From positions 1-35,689 of IMG/VR virus record IMGVR_UViG_3300048809_000064: DNA of 35,689 nt; one strand, given 5' to 3'. The DNA is from a virus. This document shows positions 23,732 to 30,250 of this stretch, piece after piece. The notes below the pieces were generated by a model. The model worked only from the letters and a program-made list of their open reading frames with translations, was not told the DNA's origin and ran no database searches. A program made the translations under genes and the position numbers. Position 1 is the stretch's first letter. Each line of letters begins with the position of its first letter.

Positions 23732-23827
23732 GGGGTATGGGTCTGCATGGAGTGGACGCTCGGCTGTCAACCGAGATATTTGGGCTAAACCCAATTCAGG
23801 CCGGATCGTTACCGGTATGCCCCGCCA
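23732..23827 (+). tRNA. tRNA-Asp (GUC) with an extra variable-region hairpin
   Basis: Acceptor GGGGTAT / ATGCCCC with GCCA, D-arm GTCT...GGAC, anticodon arm CTCGG-CTGTCAA-CCGAG. The variable region carries an added hairpin TTGGG-CTAAA-CCCAA. T-arm GCCGG-ATCGTTA-CCGGT lacks the usual T54. About 19 nt longer than normal. Confidence 0.75.
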
Positions 23828-23844
23828 TTTTAGAAAGGAAACAA

Positions 23845-24087
23845 ATGAATTACTGGGATGATCCACGACTTGATTTTTGGGTAAACTTGATTTTCACTTA
23901 TGACGCTCCAAATGAACCAAAAGGATGGGGATTACGTGGGCATAATAAGAATGAAAAGACAAAGGGTTGGTTTCAAATGACAATCCTGGCTCAAGGTTGC
24001 GATTCAAAAGAAGAGGCAATGGAAAAAGCAATCGCACCAACAAAGATTGCGATTGAAAAAGAGATGTTAGCAAAGTTTGAAAAGTAA
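23845..24087 (+). CDS. small protein, unknown
   Basis: 80 residues from ATG 23845 (AGAAAGGAA upstream). Trp-rich N-terminus (MNYWDDPRLDFWVNLIFTYD) and GWFQMTILAQGCDSKEEAMEKAIAP. It looks like a compact alpha/beta protein. No family recognised. The frame upstream of this ATG runs through tRNA-Asp and is rejected. Confidence 0.65.
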   Translation: MNYWDDPRLDFWVNLIFTYDAPNEPKGWGLRGHNKNEKTKGWFQMTILAQGCDSKEEAMEKAIAPTKIAIEKEMLAKFEK

Positions 24088-24090
24088 TAT

Positions 24091-24175
24091 GGGAGTGAAG
24101 CCATAATGGTACGGCAGCAGTCTCCAAAACTGCCGAGGAAACTCACAGCAGGTTCGATCCCTGTCACTCCCGCCA
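24091..24175 (+). tRNA. tRNA-Trp (CCA) with an extra GNRA hairpin
   Basis: Acceptor GGGAGTG / CACTCCC with GCCA, anticodon arm GCAGT-CTCCAAA-ACTGC, T-arm GCAGG-TTCGATC-CCTGT. The variable region has an added mini-hairpin GAG-GAAA-CTC. Reads UGG; 85 nt. Confidence 0.8.
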
Positions 24176-24189
24176 GTTTATTGATATGA

Positions 24190-24283
24190 GGCGATAGTAG
24201 GTAATTGTGATGTAGCAGGTGAGCATACCGCTTTTCAAGCGGAAGCGCAGGGTTCGAGTCCAGCCGTTACTGAAATATCGCCA
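24190..24283 (+). tRNA. tRNA-Glu(UUC)-like, nested acceptor stems
   Basis: Anticodon arm CCGC-TTTTCAA-GCGG is clear. Inner acceptor GTAATTG / CCGTTAC lacks CCA. An outer stem GGCGATA / TATCGCC surrounds it and ends in GCCA. The T-arm (GGG-TTCGAGT-CC) is weak. Probably a degenerate or nested tRNA. Confidence 0.4.
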
Positions 24284-24345
24284 AGAGGGAAAGATAGACG
24301 AACGTGGGAGTCATGCCCCACACGGAACGGTCATTGAAAGATGAC

Positions 24346-24430
24346 GAATCTATCTTGAGAAAAACGGGGGTTCGAATCCCTCCTACCCCTTGGGGTGGTC
24401 GTCTAGTGGTTAGGACAATCTCATAGATTC
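24346..24430 (+). tRNA. candidate circularly permuted tRNA (3' half before 5' half)
   Basis: A 3' half (anticodon 3' strand GAGA, T-arm GGGGG-TTCGAAT-CCCTC, acceptor CTACCCC at 24383-24389) has no 5' partner upstream. Two bases later comes a 5' half (acceptor GGGGTGG 24392-24398, D-arm GTCT-AGTGGTTA-GGAC, anticodon 5' strand TCTC) with no T-arm downstream. The acceptor strands pair 7 of 7, TCTC pairs with GAGA, and GAATCTA (24346-24352) pairs with TAGATTC (24424-24430), so the outer ends meet at the anticodon. The anticodon cannot be fixed. A competing 8-bp stem (AAGATAGA 24291-24298 with 24349-24356) exists. Confidence 0.45.
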
Positions 24431-24477
24431 ACTTCGTGAAATCCTAAGCCCTCGGCCTTTATAAATGAAAGGAATAT

Positions 24478-24627
24478 ATGATACAGTGGTTCAGAAATGT
24501 TCGTTGCAAGATTGGTTGGCATAAATGGCAGTTACTTTTTGAAAAAGATGGTTATGAATTCTTATATTGTAATCATTGGGAATGTAAATTTTGTCATAAA
24601 GAGGAAGAAGAAAATTGTATTATGTAA
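24478..24627 (+). CDS. 49-residue zinc-ribbon-like protein
   Basis: GAAAGGAAT precedes the ATG. Starts MIQWFRNVRCKIGWHKWQ, then CNHWECKFCHKEEEE. Cys/His spacing suggests a small zinc site. Short phage proteins beginning with a CxxxWHKW pattern are common in my memory; function unknown. Confidence 0.55.
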   Translation: MIQWFRNVRCKIGWHKWQLLFEKDGYEFLYCNHWECKFCHKEEEENCIM

Positions 24628-24637
24628 ATAGTAATGT

Positions 24638-24712
24638 GGCTTATTAGAATAGTGGCAAGTTCGCAACTTTCTCAAAGTTGAAGGCAGAGTTCAAATCTCT
24701 GATAAGCTACCA
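24638..24712 (+). tRNA. tRNA-Glu (CUC)
   Basis: Acceptor GGCTTAT / ATAAGCT, anticodon arm CAACT-TTCTCAA-AGTTG, T-arm CAGAG-TTCAAAT-CTCTG, ACCA. Confidence 0.88.
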
Positions 24713-24726
24713 AAAGTTTTAAATGT

Positions 24727-24804
24727 GGCAGGGTCTTCTAACTGGTCTAGGAAAACTGACTTTCAATCAGTGTAATGCGGGTTCAAATCCCGTCCCTGCT
24801 ACCA
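24727..24804 (+). tRNA. tRNA-Glu (UUC)
   Basis: Acceptor GGCAGGG / CCCTGCT, anticodon arm ACTGA-CTTTCAA-TCAGT, T-arm GCGGG-TTCAAAT-CCCGT, ACCA. Regular. Confidence 0.9.
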
Positions 24805-24883
24805 AAATTCAAACCTTAGCATCTGCCTTTAGTGAGATGTAATAATACCAACCGTGTTTGAAGGTATGAGCGGTATGTTTTAT

Positions 24884-24957
24884 TGGGGGTTCGTCTAAAG
24901 GAAAGATAAACGGCTTTGACCCGTTTGATGGGATTTCGAGATTCTCACCCCCAGCCA
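24884..24957 (+). tRNA. tRNA-Gln (UUG)
   Basis: Acceptor TGGGGGT / ACCCCCA, D-arm GTCTAAAGGAAAGAT, anticodon arm AACGG-CTTTGAC-CCGTT, GCCA end. The T-stem has one mismatch. Confidence 0.88.
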
Positions 24958-24966
24958 AAAAATTAT

Positions 24967-25041
24967 AGGCCCATCGTCCAGTGGCTAGGACATTCTCCTG
25001 ATTAGAGAATTACTGGGGTTCGAGTCCCTATGGGCCTACCA
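24967..25041 (+). tRNA. tRNA-Ile (GAU)
   Basis: Acceptor AGGCCCA / TGGGCCT, anticodon arm TTCTC-CTGATTA-GAGAA, T-arm TGGGG-TTCGAGT-CCCTA, ACCA. Confidence 0.88.
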
Positions 25042-25107
25042 AAATAATTAAAATAAATGTGTTGAACTTATAGTTTTTGTGCTAAATAGAATTAGAGGTT
25101 CAAGACA

Positions 25108-25707
25108 GTGACAATAGTAAAATGTGAAAAATGTAGTATAGAATTTGATAATTATAGTAAATGGGGAACAAAAAGATTTTGCAGTTCCAAATGTAATCAT
25201 TCGAGAATACGAACCGAAGATATTAAACAACGAGTATCACAGAAAATGAAAGGAAGAGATGTTGCTAATCTTAAACTTTTAACGCTTCAAGAAAGAATGG
25301 AAAGAAGTCGCAAGGGTTCATTAACTTGCCGTTTAAAATTATTGACAACCAATTTTAATTCTCTTACTATTGATTCTAAAAAGAAAAGAGTAATATTAGA
25401 ACAAAATGGAAAATGCCTGATATGTGGAATATCAGAATGGCAATTCAAACCAATTCAACTAGCAGTGGATCATATTAATGGAAACACTCTGGACAACGAA
25501 AGAACAAATTTGAGAGGATTGTGTCCTAATTGTCATAGTCAGACAGAAACATATTGTGGCAGAAATCGTTCTGATAGAATAACTGATGAACAATTATTAA
25601 AAACATTAAAAATTCACAAAACAATCGCCGGCGCATTAACTTCATTAGGAAAAACAAGAAGTAGCTATAACTATCAACGATGTAGAAATATACTAAAATT
25701 TATATAG
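25108..25707 (+). CDS. HNH homing endonuclease
   Basis: 199 residues from a GTG start (AGAGG upstream). N-terminal zinc ribbon (CEKCSIEFDNY ... FCSSKC). The HNH core is CLICGISEW ... LAVDHINGNTLDNERTNLRGLCPNCHSQTETYCGRN, with the His-Asn-His ligands in a beta-beta-alpha metal layout. A C-terminal helix-turn-helix-like part (AGALTSLGKTRSSYNYQRCRNIL) would aid DNA binding. It ends in UAG, read as a normal stop. Confidence 0.85.
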   Translation: MTIVKCEKCSIEFDNYSKWGTKRFCSSKCNHSRIRTEDIKQRVSQKMKGRDVANLKLLTLQERMERSRKGSLTCRLKLLTTNFNSLTIDSKKKRVILEQNGKCLICGISEWQFKPIQLAVDHINGNTLDNERTNLRGLCPNCHSQTETYCGRNRSDRITDEQLLKTLKIHKTIAGALTSLGKTRSSYNYQRCRNILKFI

Positions 25708-25754
25708 ATATTTTCCATATTTTCTGTTATACTCCATATAAAGGAGGTATAAAC

Positions 25755-25889
25755 ATGAAAAGGATTCTGCTTTCGTTAGCTCTCATCTTCTGTTTCGCAG
25801 CACCTTATGCGGCACAAGCACAGGTTGTAGTAGTCGTACACGGCCATCACCACCATCACCATCACCATCATCGCCACTTCGCCAACTAA
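25755..25889 (+). CDS. secreted histidine-rich peptide
   Basis: 44 residues with a perfect AAGGAGG ribosome site. A classic signal peptide (MKRILLSLALIFCFAAPYAAQA, cut after AQA) is followed by QVVVVVHG, nine consecutive His, then RHFAN. The mature peptide of about 22 residues is half His, so it should bind zinc, nickel or copper in the periplasm. GC-rich codons stand out from the surroundings. A TTATACT -10-like box lies upstream. Host-derived origin is likely; role unknown. Confidence 0.65.
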   Translation: MKRILLSLALIFCFAAPYAAQAQVVVVVHGHHHHHHHHHRHFAN

Positions 25890-25903
25890 TCGGTGAATTC
25901 CAT

Positions 25904-25938
25904 CCTATCCTTGTCGTCATAGTCTCGGCAAGGACAGG
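25904..25938 (+). repeat. 10-bp hairpin after the His-rich gene
   Basis: CCTATCCTTG pairs with CAAGGACAGG (one mismatch) around a 15-nt loop. No T run follows, so it is an mRNA 3' stabiliser or weak terminator. Confidence 0.4.
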
Positions 25939-25970
25939 AAACAAATTATTGAATTACCATAAATACTTTT

Positions 25971-26135
25971 ATGTTCAAACATAGATGTCTTTATTGTTTT
26001 CAAAGATTTTACTCGCAGAAGAAATTACCCGATCATTGGGGTTTCTGTTCTGACAGTTGCAGACACGCTTATTATAATGAGTCTGATGATGCAAAAGCAA
26101 AAAGATTGTGGAAAATAATTTTTTACAAAGAGTAA
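25971..26135 (+). CDS. small zinc-binding protein
   Basis: 54 residues. CLYCFQRF (residues 6-13) and CSDSCRHAYYN (26-36) form a Cys4 zinc ribbon. It resembles small phage proteins of the FCSxxCR type. A TAAATACT late-like element sits right before the ATG. The next gene begins 1 bp after its stop. Confidence 0.6.
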   Translation: MFKHRCLYCFQRFYSQKKLPDHWGFCSDSCRHAYYNESDDAKAKRLWKIIFYKE

Positions 26136-26136
26136 T

Positions 26137-26346
26137 ATGAATTCCAAAGACTCAAAAAATTTTGTAAAATCAATTTATTCGGATGCCTATGCGTCTAAGC
26201 TTGGATCATTTGGATATATCATTATGCATGGCACGTTCCCACACTGTAAATATTTTGCTGTAAATCATCCATTAACTATCAAAAAAGCGTGGATTGAGGC
26301 GGCGAATGAAATTAGTGAAGCAATGATGTGGAAGCTTGAACATTGA
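26137..26346 (+). CDS. small IYP/KKAW-family protein, copy 1
   Basis: 69 residues: FVKSIYSDAYASKLGSFGY ... LTIKKAWIEAANEISEAMMWKLEH. It shares the frame VKxIYxxA ... KKAWxxAAxxIxxxMxxKLE with two genes at 32861-33067 and 33067-33288, so it belongs to a local paralogue family. Function unknown. Confidence 0.65.
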   Translation: MNSKDSKNFVKSIYSDAYASKLGSFGYIIMHGTFPHCKYFAVNHPLTIKKAWIEAANEISEAMMWKLEH

Positions 26347-26367
26347 TTCTAAACGACTTATTTTCAC

Positions 26368-26396
26368 TTGACTTTCCAACCAAATTTTGATATACT
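26368..26396 (+). promoter_or_regulatory. sigma70 promoter (leaderless S4 gene)
   Basis: TTGACT, 17 bp, TATACT. The ATG of the next gene begins 7 bp after the -10 box, where transcription should start. Confidence 0.75.
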
Positions 26397-26402
26397 TACA
26401 GT

Positions 26403-26783
26403 ATGAAACTTGTAAAGGCACTTGTTCTGCTCAATATGGCGCGATCTGGAGCCGAAGCAAATAGGCTTGTCAAGCAAGGTTCTATATGGTTTGGTGGTTG
26501 TATTCCACCTTGCAATAAAAGGATTCACCCATTCGTGTGTACTTGTGGTGGTTGGAAGAAAACCACAAATCCAACAGAGGAAATTACTGCTGGTCAGGTC
26601 ATACGAATCAAAGATGGTAGTATTCGTTTGTTAACTCGCGAAGATGGCAAGCAAGGTTTTGATCAGCTTGCAGGAATCGGCAGAGTTCCAATTCATACGA
26701 CTGTAAAAGGCGTGTTTATTGATGAAATTCAAATTTTGTTTTGGCGAGTGATTTTCAGAGTGAGAGATTTTTTCAGAAAGTAG
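26403..26783 (+). CDS. S4-domain RNA-binding protein
   Basis: 126 residues. The N-terminus KLVKALVLLNMARSGAEANRLVKQGSIWFGG fits the S4 RNA-binding fold (compare the tyrosyl-tRNA synthetase tail and RluD-type S4 modules). A Cys-rich segment (CIPPCNKRIHPFVCTCGGW) and VIRIKDGSIRLLTRE follow. S4 domains bind structured RNA such as tRNA or rRNA, fitting its tRNA-rich location. The mRNA is predicted leaderless. It ends in UAG. Confidence 0.65.
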   Translation: MKLVKALVLLNMARSGAEANRLVKQGSIWFGGCIPPCNKRIHPFVCTCGGWKKTTNPTEEITAGQVIRIKDGSIRLLTREDGKQGFDQLAGIGRVPIHTTVKGVFIDEIQILFWRVIFRVRDFFRK

Positions 26784-26790
26784 GAGGAAT

Positions 26791-26922
26791 ATGTTTCAAC
26801 ATCCATTAACCACGATTGTTATATTTATCGGAACGGGAATTGCTTCATATCTTTCAGGTATGCTAATTGGTGAATTTGTTAACTATCAAAGAAAAACAAA
26901 ATATTATAGAAAGGTAAAGTAA
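26791..26922 (+). CDS. 43-residue membrane peptide
   Basis: AGGAGG upstream. MFQHPLTTIVIFIGTGIASYLSGMLIGEF is one membrane helix, followed by a basic tail (YQRKTKYYRKVK). The stop overlaps the next ATG (TAATG), so it is coupled to the larger membrane protein that follows. Confidence 0.6.
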   Translation: MFQHPLTTIVIFIGTGIASYLSGMLIGEFVNYQRKTKYYRKVK

Positions 26923-27461
26923 TGTTTCACGCGATTGATAATACCTTACTATCTATTTGTGAGCAATCAGTTAAATTTATTGAGGAATGGCTGAGCATAT
27001 CACAAAAATGGTTGGAACGAATTGTTATAGCAATTTTTGTGATTGCTGGATTGATTCAATTGTATTTGGTATCTATACAGAACAATCCATATAACAAACC
27101 TTGGATGGTTGCATTTTACATTATAATGTTCCTATATGCTATGATGCAAGAACATAGGCTACCAGAAGCCACACGAAAACTAACAAGAATAACAGGTTTT
27201 ATAGTCAGAATGTTTTGGATTGGGGTTATGATTGCAACTGGTCTTTCTCCATTTTTTGTGAGTATTGGAAACGATAAAGTTGCAGTATTATATTCTGTAG
27301 CTGACACTTTTGCGATGGGCGCTCGTGGAGCAATGATATATATCACAGTGGCAAATATTGATGGGCATCGTGGCAAGGCCGCACAAATGGCGTGGAACAA
27401 GATCAAGGAATTATTTGGCACATCATGGATTCCTCAACCAATAAAGGTGGGTAATAACTAA
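26922..27461 (+). CDS. polytopic membrane protein, unknown
   Basis: 179 residues with about four membrane helices (IVIAIFVIAGLIQLYLVSI, MVAFYIIMFLYAMM, IVRMFWIGVMIATGLSPFFV, GARGAMIYITVANI). No known domain. Coupled to the small membrane peptide before it and to the zinc-ribbon gene after it (both overlap). Confidence 0.65.
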   Translation: MFHAIDNTLLSICEQSVKFIEEWLSISQKWLERIVIAIFVIAGLIQLYLVSIQNNPYNKPWMVAFYIIMFLYAMMQEHRLPEATRKLTRITGFIVRMFWIGVMIATGLSPFFVSIGNDKVAVLYSVADTFAMGARGAMIYITVANIDGHRGKAAQMAWNKIKELFGTSWIPQPIKVGNN

Positions 27462-27727
27462 TGAATTCAGAAGTTTTATCAAAGTGTCACGATTGCGGAG
27501 CAAAACCCGGCGAAACACATTCTGCTGGTTGTGATGTTGAAAGATGTTCTGTTTGTGGTGGTCAAATGTTGATGTGTGGATGCAAAGACCACGATCCATT
27601 TTTTGCTCATTGGACAGGTCTTTGGCCAGGTTTGGCCGAATCTTCCGCGTTAGGGGTAGATTTAAACAAGTTTTATGAATTGGGATATCACAAGATTTTC
27701 TTTGTGAAACCATTGATTGAGAGATAA
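27461..27727 (+). CDS. zinc-ribbon protein of bacterial type
   Basis: 88 residues: CHDCGAKPGETHSAGCDVERC, then CGGQMLMCGC, then WTGLWPGLAES. This Cys-rich pattern is common in small proteins of soil bacteria and their phages. It probably binds two zinc ions; function unknown. Confidence 0.65.
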   Translation: MNSEVLSKCHDCGAKPGETHSAGCDVERCSVCGGQMLMCGCKDHDPFFAHWTGLWPGLAESSALGVDLNKFYELGYHKIFFVKPLIER

Positions 27728-27733
27728 ATAGTA

Positions 27734-27762
27734 TTGACATTGTGGTTGAAATGTTGTATACT
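27734..27762 (+). promoter_or_regulatory. consensus sigma70 promoter for tRNA-Leu
   Basis: TTGACA, 17 bp, TATACT, ending 15 bp before the tRNA. Confidence 0.88.
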
Positions 27763-27777
27763 TGTATCAAGAGTTAT

Positions 27778-27868
27778 GCCCTCGTAGAAGAATGGCAAAT
27801 TCGGGGGACTTAAAATCCCTGTCGATCTTAACCGATCATTGCGAGTTCGACTCTCGCCGTGGGCACCA
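27778..27868 (+). tRNA. tRNA-Leu (UAA), class II
   Basis: Acceptor GCCCTCG / CGTGGGC (one mismatch), anticodon arm GGGGA-CTTAAAA-TCCCT, long variable arm, T-arm GCGAG-TTCGACT-CTCGC, ACCA. Confidence 0.88.
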
Positions 27869-27872
27869 AAAT

Positions 27873-28337
27873 TTAATTAGCAGGTTTTCTCCTACAATAT
27901 GTAGGTGTAAATGCATGGCAATTAGGACATAATAAACATAAATTGGTCAATACATTATTAAAATGATTACCGTCTTTATGTTCTAACTCCAATGGTATTG
28001 GTTTGTTTAACCAATCAAATTGATTACAAGATGAGCATTTTGGTTCTAATATTTTTTCAGAAATTAATCTTTTTCTAAGAGAATCCGATTTTATCTTAAA
28101 TTTGTTAGAAAGATAATCTTCAATTGGTCGTTTTGGTCCGTGTTTTTTACCTTTGTTCCAACCTTGACCGGTAAAGTGTGATGTATTAATATTGAACTGT
28201 TTGATATAAGATTTTGCTACTGCGTAATTTCCGCCATACGGTGCTACATTTAATTTTGTTAATGCTTGCGCGATTGACGGAGAAGTAGCAATTGCTTGAA
28301 TAAATTGTTCTTTGGTATATTTTCTAAATTGTGCCAT
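27873..28337 (-). CDS. HNH homing endonuclease
   Basis: 154 residues. N-terminal helix-turn-helix-like part (YTKEQFIQAIATSPSIAQALTKL). HNH core CSSCNQFDWLNKPIPLELEHKDGNHFNNVLTNLCLLCPNCHAFTPTYC, with zinc Cys pairs and the His-Asn-His set. Antisense and 4 bp from the end of tRNA-Leu, a typical landing site. Confidence 0.85.
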   Translation of the reverse strand: MAQFRKYTKEQFIQAIATSPSIAQALTKLNVAPYGGNYAVAKSYIKQFNINTSHFTGQGWNKGKKHGPKRPIEDYLSNKFKIKSDSLRKRLISEKILEPKCSSCNQFDWLNKPIPLELEHKDGNHFNNVLTNLCLLCPNCHAFTPTYCRRKPAN

Positions 28338-28423
28338 AATCAGTCTCCTATGTTATAATGTATTTAGTATTGAAACTTAAAAGGCAACAGATAAGACTCT
28401 AAATGCGTTTTAAGTAAGTAAAA

Positions 28424-28580
28424 TTGATAAATAATTTATGATGAAGTAACTGTTAGAGACTAATATCTCTAATAATAACCAATACCAAATAGTAGTAAAA
28501 CAATTTGATTTGCATAGAGACTAATATCTCTATCTTTCTAATACCAAATAGTAGCAAACAATTTGATACGAAGTATTCAG
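28424..28580 (+). repeat. two tandem 60-bp repeat units with hairpin and AATACCAAATAGTAG
   Basis: Each unit has the hairpin TAGAGACTAATATCTCTA (28454-28471, 28515-28532), then AATACCAAATAGTAG (28481-28495, 28540-28554), then AACAATTTGAT. A GATAAATA element lies at 28426. The AATACCAAATNGTAG box recurs at 34365 and 34515. No gene is seen from 28338 to 28588; it may encode small RNAs. Confidence 0.6.
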
Positions 28581-28588
28581 AAGTTTAT

Positions 28589-28666
28589 GGGCAGGTGAAG
28601 GGAATTGGCATACCTCATAGTTTCAAAAACTATGGTTTACGGGTTCGACGCCCGTTCTGCCCACCA
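28589..28666 (+). tRNA. tRNA-Leu (CAA)-type, short variable loop
   Basis: Acceptor GGGCAGG / TCTGCCC, anticodon arm ATAGT-TTCAAAA-ACTAT, T-arm ACGGG-TTCGACG-CCCGT, ACCA. It lacks the long variable arm expected for Leu. Confidence 0.8.
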
Positions 28667-28768
28667 AAAGATTGAAAAACGGCCACCCACGATACTATCT
28701 TCATAATAGTGGCAAGTTTACTGAAATATGAAGCTCTTTGGTAAACTAAATTCGGGGGAAAATTTTAT

Positions 28769-28843
28769 GGGTCGGAAGCCAAACGGTGCGGCTGGTGACT
28801 GTGAATCACTGTATAGAAGGTTCGACTCCTTCCCTTCCCTCCA
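28769..28843 (+). tRNA. tRNA-His (GUG)
   Basis: Anticodon arm GGTGA-CTGTGAA-TCACT, T-arm GAAGG-TTCGACT-CCTTC, D-arm GCC...GGC, TCCA end. The acceptor GGGTCGG / CCTTCCC has two adjacent mismatches. Third His tRNA in the window. The 100 bp before it hold stems (GCCAC...GTGGC, AGTTTAC...GTAAACT) but no gene. Confidence 0.75.
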
Positions 28844-28883
28844 TTTTGTTTGGATAACAACCTAACAGTAGCAAAGAAGTTAT

Positions 28884-28995
28884 GTGAACGAATGAGAGCA
28901 ACGAATATAATTGAAAACACATATGATGGATTCAATTATCATACCTAACTGACCAAACACAGTTGTCTGTGGGTTAAATTCCCACTTCGGTTCAC
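28884..28995 (+). other. degenerate tRNA-like element with a 9-bp hairpin insert
   Basis: Acceptor-like GTGAAC / GTTCAC, perfect T-arm GTGGG-TTAAATT-CCCAC, arm AACTG / CAGTT with an 8-nt loop lacking U33. A large extra hairpin ATAATTGAA / TTCAATTAT (28907-28915, 28931-28939) lies between. ACA rather than CCA follows. Confidence 0.4.
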
Positions 28996-29074
28996 ACAAT
29001 CAACAGCTAGGAAACTAGTTTATATAACCGTAGTTCGTATGTTATGCAAGTTGTATTTAGATATGTAGTGATAA

Positions 29075-29149
29075 CGCCTTATAGCTCAACGGACAGAGCA
29101 ATTCTCTCCTAAAGAAAAGATTCTGATTCGATTTCAGATAAGGCGACCA
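29075..29149 (+). tRNA. tRNA-Arg (CCU)
   Basis: Acceptor CGCCTTA / TAAGGCG, D-arm GCTC...GAGC, loop CTCCTAA, T-arm TCTGA-TTCGATT-TCAGA, ACCA. Confidence 0.9.
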
Positions 29150-29167
29150 ATTTTGATGCTCCGATAG

Positions 29168-29287
29168 TGTACCAGTCGCACAGCCGTTGGCAAAAGGGCG
29201 GTAGAACGGTGCAAATCAACCATATCAAGAAATTATTGATCAAAACTATTTCGGCGGTTTTACCGGTGCCGAAATTATAACGGTACA
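29168..29287 (+). ncRNA. structured non-coding stretch
   Basis: Outer stem TGTACC / GGTACA encloses GCAC...CGTT...AACG...GTGC and a strong hairpin TTTCGGC / GCCGAAA. No gene or tRNA signature. It may be a small RNA or a processing structure between tRNA-Arg and tRNA-Val. Confidence 0.4.
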
Positions 29288-29301
29288 TTTGATTTAATCA
29301 T

Positions 29302-29382
29302 ACACTGGTGCGCCGAGCGGCCCAAGGCACTTCTCTTACAAAGAAGCAATGATCGGGGGTTCAAATCCCTCCCAGTGTACCA
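29302..29382 (+). tRNA. tRNA-Val (UAC)
   Basis: Acceptor ACACTGG / CCAGTGT, anticodon arm CTTCT-CTTACAA-AGAAG, 8-nt variable loop, T-arm GGGGG-TTCAAAT-CCCTC, ACCA. Confidence 0.85.
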
Positions 29383-29408
29383 ATTTAGAAAGGAAAACAG
29401 AGGCATTT

Positions 29409-29594
29409 ATGAAACTTGAAGAAACGGTTCAACATTTGCTTGGCAGGTTTTCAGAAAGTGATGAATCGTTGGTTAGGTGGTTTCTTACCAACCCGAATTG
29501 TTACATTGACAATAGATTGCCTTGGCGATTGCGAGATAGGAAAAGGATTGAATCCTTATTTAATCGTTTCCTACATCCAGCCGATGAGTTTTAA
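29409..29594 (+). CDS. small protein, unknown
   Basis: 61 residues (MKLEETVQHLLGRFSESDESLVRWFL ... RDRKRIESLFNRFLH), helical and charged. AGAAAGGA lies 20 bp upstream. No family recognised. It follows tRNA-Val in the same transcript. Confidence 0.55.
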   Translation: MKLEETVQHLLGRFSESDESLVRWFLTNPNCYIDNRLPWRLRDRKRIESLFNRFLHPADEF

Positions 29595-29618
29595 GCATCA
29601 AATTTAGAAAGGAACACA

Positions 29619-29987
29619 ATGACGAAGTATAAACTCATAATTGAAGCTGATACTAATGACGCTGATTATGTTTCAGCCGTCAATGAAGTAAACAAAGAAA
29701 CCATTGAAAAACTGTATCCAGTATTCGATGCGATCAAAGCTTTCAAACCTTATGTGACTAAAACTGAAGATCGTGAAATGGATTGGACTCACGATAGTAA
29801 TTGGCCTGTTGGTGATGCACTACGCACCGATCTTGGAGAAAAGTCACCACAAGAAATTTATGCTGGTGTTTTGACTCCTGAACAAGTTGAGCTATTTCAA
29901 GATTTATGCCCATTTGGTGAATATGGCATTCATACGATTACAAAAATTACTGTGGTTGAGTATATCAGCGAAAAGGAGTATTTGTGA
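29619..29987 (+). CDS. acidic protein, unknown
   Basis: 122 residues, AGAAAGGAA upstream. MTKYKLIIEADTNDADYVSAVNEV and IHTITKITVVEYISEKE suggest an alpha/beta sandwich. No family recognised. The stop overlaps the next ATG (GTGATGG). Confidence 0.65.
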   Translation: MTKYKLIIEADTNDADYVSAVNEVNKETIEKLYPVFDAIKAFKPYVTKTEDREMDWTHDSNWPVGDALRTDLGEKSPQEIYAGVLTPEQVELFQDLCPFGEYGIHTITKITVVEYISEKEYL

Positions 29988-30151
29988 TGGAAAAAACTTG
30001 GCCTATTAGTAAATATGTCGGTAAATTTCCAAAAGGTTATTGGGAGTTTGTTGAAGAATTTATTGGCACTGAGGAACAAGTTTGGCCATATATGGCAAAT
30101 CTTGAATCAAAAGATAAACCAAATAAATATCGTCATTGGGATTGTAGATAA
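29987..30151 (+). CDS. 54-residue Trp-rich protein
   Basis: Starts on the stop codon of the previous gene. MEKTWPISKYVGKFPKGYWEFVEEF ... KYRHWDC. Coupled translation supports it. Function unknown. Confidence 0.55.
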   Translation: MEKTWPISKYVGKFPKGYWEFVEEFIGTEEQVWPYMANLESKDKPNKYRHWDCR

Positions 30152-30158
30152 TTTGTGA

Positions 30159-30235
30159 GGGCGAATGGTGTGAGTGGTTTAGCCGCCATCTTGACGTGAT
30201 GGATTATGTAGGTTCGATTCCTACTTCGCCCACCA
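30159..30235 (+). tRNA. tRNA-Val (GAC)-type
   Basis: Acceptor GGGCGAA / TTCGCCC, anticodon arm CCATC-TTGACGT-GATGG, T-arm GTAGG-TTCGATT-CCTAC, ACCA. The anticodon loop is regular in size. Confidence 0.82.
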
Positions 30236-30250
30236 ATTTGAAAGGATAAA

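Noticed and set aside
25855-25880. Artificial His-tag or vector contamination
   Set aside because: The His codons are mixed CAT/CAC, sit behind a natural signal peptide and ribosome site, and no cloning sequence surrounds them.
28454-28554. CRISPR array
   Set aside because: Only two units of about 60 bp with related, not unique, spacers; no further repeats and no cas genes.
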